This document shows positions 58,699 to 64,000 of a stretch of DNA of 64,000 nucleotides, one piece after another; positions within the stretch are counted from its first letter, which is position 1; each line of letters opens with the position of its first letter. The position numbers and the translations under genes are program-made. Where the stretch lies: the NCBI GenBank assembly GCA_014360985.1, contig JACIWK010000004.1, positions 1-64,000 on the forward strand, written 5' to 3'. A model generated the notes under the pieces. The model was given only the letters and a program-made list of their open reading frames with translations, was not told where the DNA came from and ran no database searches. Source of the stretch: Candidatus Bipolaricaulota bacterium. GTDB taxonomy: Bacteria; Bipolaricaulota; Bipolaricaulia; Bipolaricaulales; Bipolaricaulaceae.

Positions 58699-59248
58699 CG
58701 ATTTCATGACCCCTGACCCGCCCGTGGCGCGGGCGGACGCCCCCCTCTCCGAGGCCCAGAAGGTCGCTGCCGAGGCTGGGGTGGCGGTGTTGTTCGTCGT
58801 GGATGGGGCGGGGCGCCTCGTTGGTTTCCTTACCCGCAAGGCGCTCGCCGCTGCCCTCGATGGGTCCCTCCCTGCGGGGAAGGCCGCCTCCGCTCCCACG
58901 GTCACGATGAGCCCGAACGATCCCCTCGAGCGCGCGGTGGTCCTCCTCTCCGAGCGCTACCTCCTCCTCCCGGTGGTGGACGAAGAGAAACGTCTCGTGG
59001 GCGTCCTCACCAACGTGGGGCTCCTGCGGGGGCTCGCCCAGATGGCTGGGTTGGGGGAGGAGGGGACGAGGATCCTGATCCGAACTTCATCCTCCGCCGA
59101 TGCGTACCGTGCCCTGCGGGTCCTGGAGGCGAAGGGGCTCCCCCTCGTGTCCGTCCTCCGCGGCCGGTCGGGGGAAGTCGTCATCCATGTCCAGGGGGTT
59201 CAGGATCCGGCGCAACTCCTCTCCGAGCTCGAGGGACAGCTGCGATGA
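58688..59248 (+). CDS. CBS-domain pair protein
   Basis: 186 residues. Two CBS motifs (VSDFMTPDPPVARADAPLSE and MSPNDPLERAVVLLSERYLL, each ending in LVGFLTRKAL / LVGVLTNVGLL). The last 70 residues look like an ACT-type fold. CBS pairs bind adenine nucleotides and report energy state. The ATG lies 11 bases inside the EF-G-like gene's end, so translation is coupled. Confidence 0.85.
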   Translation: MRVSDFMTPDPPVARADAPLSEAQKVAAEAGVAVLFVVDGAGRLVGFLTRKALAAALDGSLPAGKAASAPTVTMSPNDPLERAVVLLSERYLLLPVVDEEKRLVGVLTNVGLLRGLAQMAGLGEEGTRILIRTSSSADAYRALRVLEAKGLPLVSVLRGRSGEVVIHVQGVQDPAQLLSELEGQLR

Positions 59249-59652
59249 CCACTGGTGCTAGACGTGCGGAGATCCCGATTCGCACCCAGGCCCACGAGGA
59301 GATCCTCGATATCACGGCGCCGGTGGGGGACGCCGTTCACGCCTTGGGAATCACCGATGGGGCAGTTCTCCTCTTCTGTCCTCACACCACGGCTGCGCTC
59401 ACCGTGAACGAGGCGGCCGACCCGGACGTGCGGGCCGACGTGGGGGCGGCGCTGGCGAAGCTTGTGCCGAACCTGCCGTTCCGTCATGCGGAGGGCAACT
59501 CCCCGGCCCACGTCCGCTCCGCCCTCGTCGGCCCTTCCCTCCTCCTGCCCGTTCTCGCCGGAGAGCTCGTCCTCGGGACGTGGCAAGGGATCTACTTCTG
59601 CGAGTTCGACGGCCCCCGCCAGCGCCGGGTGTGGGCGTTCCCCCTCCGCTAA
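59245..59652 (+). CDS. yjbQ: YjbQ/UPF0047 family protein
   Basis: 135 residues, family-typical length. VLLFCPHTTAALTVNEAADP, FRHAEGNSPAHVRSALVGPS and GTWQGIYFCEFDGPRQRRV are the YjbQ motifs with the conserved His and Asn of the putative thiamine-phosphate-synthase-like active site. The real role is uncertain. It overlaps the CBS gene by ATGA. Confidence 0.92.
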   Translation: MTTGARRAEIPIRTQAHEEILDITAPVGDAVHALGITDGAVLLFCPHTTAALTVNEAADPDVRADVGAALAKLVPNLPFRHAEGNSPAHVRSALVGPSLLLPVLAGELVLGTWQGIYFCEFDGPRQRRVWAFPLR

Positions 59653-59768
59653 CCGCCGCGCTGCCGGCGTGGACCGCTCAGAACCGTTCACCACGGGACG
59701 AAGGAATTCGAGAGACATCGTTCCCCAATATGCCTCTCTGTCTTGGTGGTGATGAGGGTTGCCGGGCC

Positions 59769-59797
59769 TTGCCCCGTTCCGCACCTCCCGGTATATT
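59769..59797 (+). promoter_or_regulatory. Promoter of the tRNA/tuf block
   Basis: TTGCCC (59769-59774), a 17-base spacer and TATATT (59792-59797) lie 42 bases before tRNA-Thr(TGT). It is the likely start of the tRNA-Thr/tRNA-Tyr transcript. Confidence 0.62.
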
Positions 59798-59839
59798 CGA
59801 GCTCGGTTCCCCCGCGAGCACGGTTCCATCGGCGCCGCT

Positions 59840-59912
59840 GCCAGTGTAGCTCAATTGGCAGAGCATCCGCCTTGTAAGCGGAAGGTTGCCCGTTCGATTC
59901 GGGCCACTGGCT
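59840..59912 (+). tRNA. tRNA-Thr (anticodon TGT)
   Basis: Acceptor arms GCCAGTG/CACTGGC, anticodon stem TCCGC/GCGGA with loop CTTGTAA, and T arm GCCCG-TTCGATT-CGGGC fold into a full cloverleaf. The CCA end is not encoded. Confidence 0.95.
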
Positions 59913-59944
59913 CACCAAGGCGGTGCGCCGGTTGCCGGTTCGAC

Positions 59945-59967
59945 GGTTCCCGGTTCACCGGGAAACC
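59945..59967 (+). other. Hairpin between tRNA-Thr and tRNA-Tyr
   Basis: TTCCCGG-TTCA-CCGGGAA (59947-59964), extendable by two GC pairs across a bulge, lies in the spacer between two tRNAs. It is possibly an RNA-processing signal; nothing else is seen in this spacer. Confidence 0.4.
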
Positions 59968-60005
59968 TGGAACCTGCAACCGGGCACTGGCGAACCGGTT
60001 GTCCC

Positions 60006-60092
60006 GGAGGGGTAGCGAAGTGGCCAAACGCACCGGGCTGTAAACCCGGCGGCCTGGGGCCTTCGGGGGTTCGAATCCCTCCCCCTCCACCA
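60006..60092 (+). tRNA. tRNA-Tyr (anticodon GTA)
   Basis: Class II tRNA with a long variable arm. Acceptor GGAGGGG/CCCCTCC, anticodon stem CCGGG/CCCGG with loop CTGTAAA, and T loop TTCGAAT. Discriminator A and an encoded CCA (60090-60092) follow. Confidence 0.95.
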
Positions 60093-60096
60093 TGAC

Positions 60097-60126
60097 TTGC
60101 GCGCCACGGGCGCGATAGGGTAGACT
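60097..60126 (+). promoter_or_regulatory. Promoter upstream of tRNA-Thr(GGT)-tuf
   Basis: TTGCGC (60097-60102), an 18-base spacer and GGGTAGACT with TAGACT at 60121-60126. It lies directly after tRNA-Tyr and 10 bases before tRNA-Thr(GGT), so it can drive trnT-tuf-rpmG independently. Confidence 0.58.
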
Positions 60127-60136
60127 GTGCCTCGTC

Positions 60137-60209
60137 GCCCGTGTAGCTCAGTCGGCAGAGCACTTCCTTGGTAAGGAAGAGGCCGTCGGTTCGATTCCGA
60201 CCGCGGGCT
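60137..60209 (+). tRNA. tRNA-Thr (anticodon GGT)
   Basis: Acceptor GCCCGTG/CGCGGGC, anticodon stem CTTCC/GGAAG with loop TTGGTAA, and a T arm with TTCGATT. No CCA is encoded. It lies 70 bases before tuf, the classical trnT-tuf linkage. Confidence 0.95.
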
Positions 60210-60279
60210 CTCAGGGGCGGGCGACGAGCCGTTCGACTGCCTCGGCCCAAGCTGGGGAGGAAAACGAGGAGGATGGAGG

Positions 60280-61494
<1,215 letters not shown>

Positions 61495-61495
61495 C

Positions 61496-61657
61496 ATGGC
61501 GAAGAAAGATACGATCCAGCTCGTGACGTTGGCCTGTTCCGTGTGCGGGCGGCACAATTACCATACCCGCCGCAATCGGAACAACACCCGCCAGAAGCTT
61601 GCCTTGGGCAAGTACTGCCGGTGGTGCGCGAAGCACACCGAACACAAGGAGACGTGA
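61496..61657 (+). CDS. rpmG: Ribosomal protein L33 (bL33)
   Basis: 53 residues, starting one base after the tuf stop. [20 protein letters not shown] and [20 protein letters not shown] match bL33 of the zinc-binding type, with the two CxxC pairs CSVC and CRWC. It is a component of the large ribosomal subunit near the E site. No separate Shine-Dalgarno is clear, so translation is probably coupled to tuf. Confidence 0.93.
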   Translation: MAKKDTIQLVTLACSVCGRHNYHTRRNRNNTRQKLALGKYCRWCAKHTEHKET

Positions 61658-61700
61658 GAAGGAGGTAGCCCCGCGACGTCGGTTGGCGTCGTGGGCTTCG

Positions 61701-61776
61701 AGGCCCGTAGCTCAAGTGGCAGAGCGGCGGACTCCAAATCCGCAGGCTGGGGGTTCAAGTCCTCCCGGGCCTGCCA
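61701..61776 (+). tRNA. tRNA-Trp (anticodon CCA)
   Basis: Acceptor AGGCCCG/CGGGCCT, anticodon stem GCGGA/TCCGC with loop CTCCAAA, and T arm loop TTCAAGT. Discriminator G and encoded CCA (61774-61776). It lies between rpmG and secE, the standard bacterial position. Confidence 0.95.
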
Positions 61777-61789
61777 GCGAGGGAAGAGG

Positions 61790-61984
61790 ATGAATGCGAT
61801 GACGAGGGTCCGGAACTACGTGGCATCCGTGCGTACCGAGATCGGCCGGGTGAGCTGGCCGTCGCGGAAGGAGGTGGTGAGCCTTACGGTGCTCATCATC
61901 CTCCTCGCGATCGCGTTGGGGATCTATCTCGGGGTCGCCGACCTGATCCTCACGCAGGTCCTCCGGCTTCTCCTCCGCGGTTAG
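61790..61984 (+). CDS. secE: Preprotein translocase subunit SecE
   Basis: 64 residues. VRTEIGRVSWPSRKEVVSLT is the conserved SecE amphipathic segment, followed by one membrane helix (LIILLAIALGIYLGVADLIL). It clamps SecY in the translocon. ATG 61790 or ATG 61799 may start it; GGGAAGAGG lies just upstream. nusG follows after 10 bases. Confidence 0.93.
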   Translation: MNAMTRVRNYVASVRTEIGRVSWPSRKEVVSLTVLIILLAIALGIYLGVADLILTQVLRLLLRG

Positions 61985-61994
61985 AGGCTCGACG

Positions 61995-63104
61995 ATGCAG
62001 CGGAAGCGGTGGTATGCCATTCAGACGTATGCGGGTTCGGAACTGCGCCTCAAGCACCAGCTTGAGGAGCGGGTCCGTCACCTCGGGTGGCAGACGCTGT
62101 TCGAGCCCCTCCCCACGGGGGAAGGGCAGGAGTACTTCTTCGTTCCCGTGGAGGAAGTGGTCACGTCGCGTTCCGGTCGCGGCCGGGCGAGCGAGTACCG
62201 CGTTCCGTACGACTACGACTTGCTTGTGACCACGAACGAGCGCATCCAGCGGGGTGCCCTGATCGCCCGTCGTCCTCCCAAGCACCTCGCTCGTCCCGCG
62301 GAGGTGGTCGCGATCGAGCCCCTGTGGCGAGTCGTCGTGGAGACCCCAACCCACGCCGAGATCGAGTACCTCCTCCCCCAGGAGAAGGGGTTGCGCCGGG
62401 ACGTTCGGGTGGGGGAGAAGACCCGGCCGGGGCTTCCCCTCACGGTGGACTCCGATGAGCGCTATGTGGCGGAGGAGCGCGGCCAGATCGTGGCCCGCGA
62501 GCGGGTGAAGCGCCTCGTCCTCCGGTACGAGGATGGCGCTGAGGAGGAACGGATCATCCCTGAGGCCTACCTCTCCCCGCAGGTCCGCCTCGGGGCGGCG
62601 CTCCCAGAAGGGGCGGAGATTGAACGGGAGCACAAGCTCCATGCCCGCGCCTCGGGGTTGATCAAGGTCAAGGAGTACAAGGACAAGCGCGAGGTGTCCG
62701 TGCAGCGGATCGAGAAGCGCCGGCTCATTCCCGGCTACGTGTTCGCGAAGATGGGCCTGGATGAGGGGGAGATGTTCGAGCTCCTCCGCGGCCTGGAGCG
62801 ATCGGCCCGCTTCGTGGGGAGCAAGACCCGCCCCGTGCCGATCGAGGGCCCCGAGATCCTGCTCGTACAGCGCAAGGCCGGCCTTGTGGAGGCCCCCCAG
62901 GCGGCGGAAGCGGCGAAAGCGCCGCGGGTGGAGGTCGAGTTCGAGGTCGGGGAGGTCGTCCAGATCGTGGAGGGCCCATTCGCCGACTTCACCGGCGAGG
63001 TCCGCGAGATCGACAAGGAAGGCGAAGAAGCGGTGGTCATGGTGAAGATCTTCGGGCGGGAGACACCGGTCCGCATTTCGTTCGACGGAATCGCAAAGGT
63101 GTAA
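61995..63104 (+). CDS. nusG: Transcription termination/antitermination factor NusG with large insertion
   Basis: 369 residues, about twice the usual size. The NGN domain begins [20 protein letters not shown] and resumes at [20 protein letters not shown], with an insertion of roughly 185 residues (about 48-232) containing beta-rich segments. The C-terminal KOW domain reads [21 protein letters not shown] comparable insertion (domain II) is known in Thermotoga maritima NusG, where it hides partner-binding surfaces. NusG couples RNA polymerase to Rho, NusE or ribosomes. Confidence 0.94.
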   Translation: MQRKRWYAIQTYAGSELRLKHQLEERVRHLGWQTLFEPLPTGEGQEYFFVPVEEVVTSRSGRGRASEYRVPYDYDLLVTTNERIQRGALIARRPPKHLARPAEVVAIEPLWRVVVETPTHAEIEYLLPQEKGLRRDVRVGEKTRPGLPLTVDSDERYVAEERGQIVARERVKRLVLRYEDGAEEERIIPEAYLSPQVRLGAALPEGAEIEREHKLHARASGLIKVKEYKDKREVSVQRIEKRRLIPGYVFAKMGLDEGEMFELLRGLERSARFVGSKTRPVPIEGPEILLVQRKAGLVEAPQAAEAAKAPRVEVEFEVGEVVQIVEGPFADFTGEVREIDKEGEEAVVMVKIFGRETPVRISFDGIAKV

Positions 63105-63114
63105 GGAGAAGACC

Positions 63115-63543
63115 GTGGCGAAACAACAGGTGGCCAAGATCAAGCTTCAGATCCCGGCCGGGCAGGCCAACCCCGCTCCTCCGGTCGGGCCGGCGCTTGG
63201 GGAGCACAAGGTCAACATCATGGACTTCTGCAAGAAGTTCAACGAGGCGACGAAGGGAGAGGAGCCCGGTCTCATCATCCCCGTGGAGATCACGGTGTAT
63301 CAGGATCGCTCGTTCGACCTCACGCTGAAGCAGCCACCGGTGGCGGTCCTCCTCCGCAAGGCGGCCGGAGTGGACAAGGGCTCGGCAACGCCCAAGCGGC
63401 TGCGGGTGGGGCGGGTGAGCATGGAGCAGGTACGCCGGATCGCGGAGCGCAAGCTGCCCGACCTCAACACCGATGATCTGGCGGCAGCGGTCCGCATGGT
63501 GATCGGCACAGCGGAGAACATGGGGCTCGAGGTGGTGCAATGA
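63115..63543 (+). CDS. rplK: Ribosomal protein L11 (uL11)
   Basis: 142 residues. [20 protein letters not shown] is the hallmark L11 N-terminus, followed by [18 protein letters not shown] and the C-terminal rRNA-binding [12 protein letters not shown] start after AAGGAGAAG. It binds the GTPase-associated centre of 23S rRNA. Confidence 0.96.
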   Translation: MAKQQVAKIKLQIPAGQANPAPPVGPALGEHKVNIMDFCKKFNEATKGEEPGLIIPVEITVYQDRSFDLTLKQPPVAVLLRKAAGVDKGSATPKRLRVGRVSMEQVRRIAERKLPDLNTDDLAAAVRMVIGTAENMGLEVVQ

Positions 63544-64000
63544 AGCGCAGCCGGAGTTACGAGGCGAAGGTCGCCCTCCTGGAGCGGGAGACGACCTATC
63601 CCCTCCGCGAAGCGATCGAGCTCCTCAAGAAGACGGCCACGGCCAAGTTCCCGGAGACCGCCGAGGCCGCGATCGTGTTGGGGATCAACCCCTCGCAGCA
63701 CCAGGTGCGGGGAACGTGCGCGCTGCCCCACGGCACGGGGAAAGCGGTGCGGGTCCTCGTGTTTGCCCGGGGGGAGAAGGTTCGCGAGGCGGAGGCGGCG
63801 GGGGCGGATTACGCGGGCGGAGAGGAACTCGCGGAGAAGATCCAGAAGGAGGGATGGCTGGAATTCGAACGCGTGGTGGCTACCCCGGACATGATGTCCG
63901 TGGTGGGGAGGCTCGGGAAGATCCTCGGTCCACGGGGCCTCATGCCCTCCCCCAAGACGGGGACGGTGTCGATGGACGTGGGGGCCGTGGTGCGGGAGTT
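63540..64000 (+). CDS. rplA: Ribosomal protein L1 (uL1), truncated by the window end
   Basis: The first 153 codons are present; ATG 63540 overlaps the rplK stop by 4 bases. [40 protein letters not shown] and [20 protein letters not shown] are the uL1 motifs. It forms the L1 stalk and, in many bacteria, represses its own rplKA message. The end lies beyond base 64000. Confidence 0.95.
   Translation, partial: MKRSRSYEAKVALLERETTYPLREAIELLKKTATAKFPETAEAAIVLGINPSQHQVRGTCALPHGTGKAVRVLVFARGEKVREAEAAGADYAGGEELAEKIQKEGWLEFERVVATPDMMSVVGRLGKILGPRGLMPSPKTGTVSMDVGAVVRE

Overview
The window is a GC-rich, densely packed bacterial chromosome segment with mostly ATGA/GTGA/TGATG start-stop overlaps, Shine-Dalgarno sites of the GGAGG type and sigma-70-like promoters (TTGACA/TATAAT and a recurring GGGTAnnnT form). 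The long NusG with a large insertion, the Thermotoga-like GlpA/GlpB-like/DUF1667 cassette, ATP-type PEP carboxykinase and the tRNA-tuf-rpmG-secE-nusG-rplKA block suggest a deep-branching, probably anaerobic and possibly thermophilic bacterium. My best guess is candidate phylum Bipolaricaulota (Acetothermia/OP1). This is an inference from gene content, not from a phylogenetic marker search.

Region 1 (1-16.2 kb): the 3' end of a REP-associated tyrosine transposase (RAYT), a cluster of GTAG-headed REP hairpins that recurs near 2.4 and 3.9-4.2 kb, a fused alkyltransferase-like/endonuclease V repair protein, a PKD lipoprotein, dihydrolipoamide dehydrogenase, a DUF885 metallopeptidase, a DUF4004/bactofilin-like operon with a palindromic operator, tldD/tldE, two secreted proteins, a nitroreductase, and mscS-pckA.

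Region 2 (16.3-32.3 kb): a glycerol/glycerophosphodiester regulon. It holds a GlpA-like dehydrogenase with a BFD-type Fe-S tail, its GlpB-like partner, a DUF1667 Fe-S protein, a DeoR/GlpR repressor, two tandem Ugp-type glycerol-3-phosphate importers (each binding protein plus two permeases, no ATPase), a glycerophosphodiester phosphodiesterase between them, an EamA transporter, a HAD-IIA phosphatase, an Ldh2-type dehydrogenase and glycerol kinase. Together they would import glycerophosphodiesters and glycerol-3-phosphate, hydrolyse them, and feed dihydroxyacetone phosphate into central metabolism. A 40-bp exact direct repeat suggests that a glpQ-ugpBAE unit was duplicated in tandem and one glpQ copy decayed.

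Region 3 (32.3-50.1 kb): NAD salvage (pncB-pncA); a stress operon of Hsp20, a membrane ClpP-fold serine protease and ClpC behind a consensus promoter with an inverted repeat; HlyIII, a DUF362 ferredoxin-like protein, a class III adenylate cyclase with TPRs, an ABC-2 exporter, a secreted beta-propeller, an ECF sigma/anti-sigma pair and a NYN-LOTUS protein.

Region 4 (50.1-56.7 kb): an intact LolA-like protein next to three broken MacB/LolCDE-type ABC genes and a broken TatD-family gene (a pseudogene patch), then a saccharopine-dehydrogenase-like protein and two DUF47 proteins.

Region 5 (56.7-64 kb): a degenerate EF-G paralogue, a CBS protein, YjbQ, and the translation block tRNA-Thr, tRNA-Tyr, tRNA-Thr, tuf, rpmG, tRNA-Trp, secE, nusG, rplK, rplA (cut by the window end). 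The EF-Tu has an unusual switch I region.
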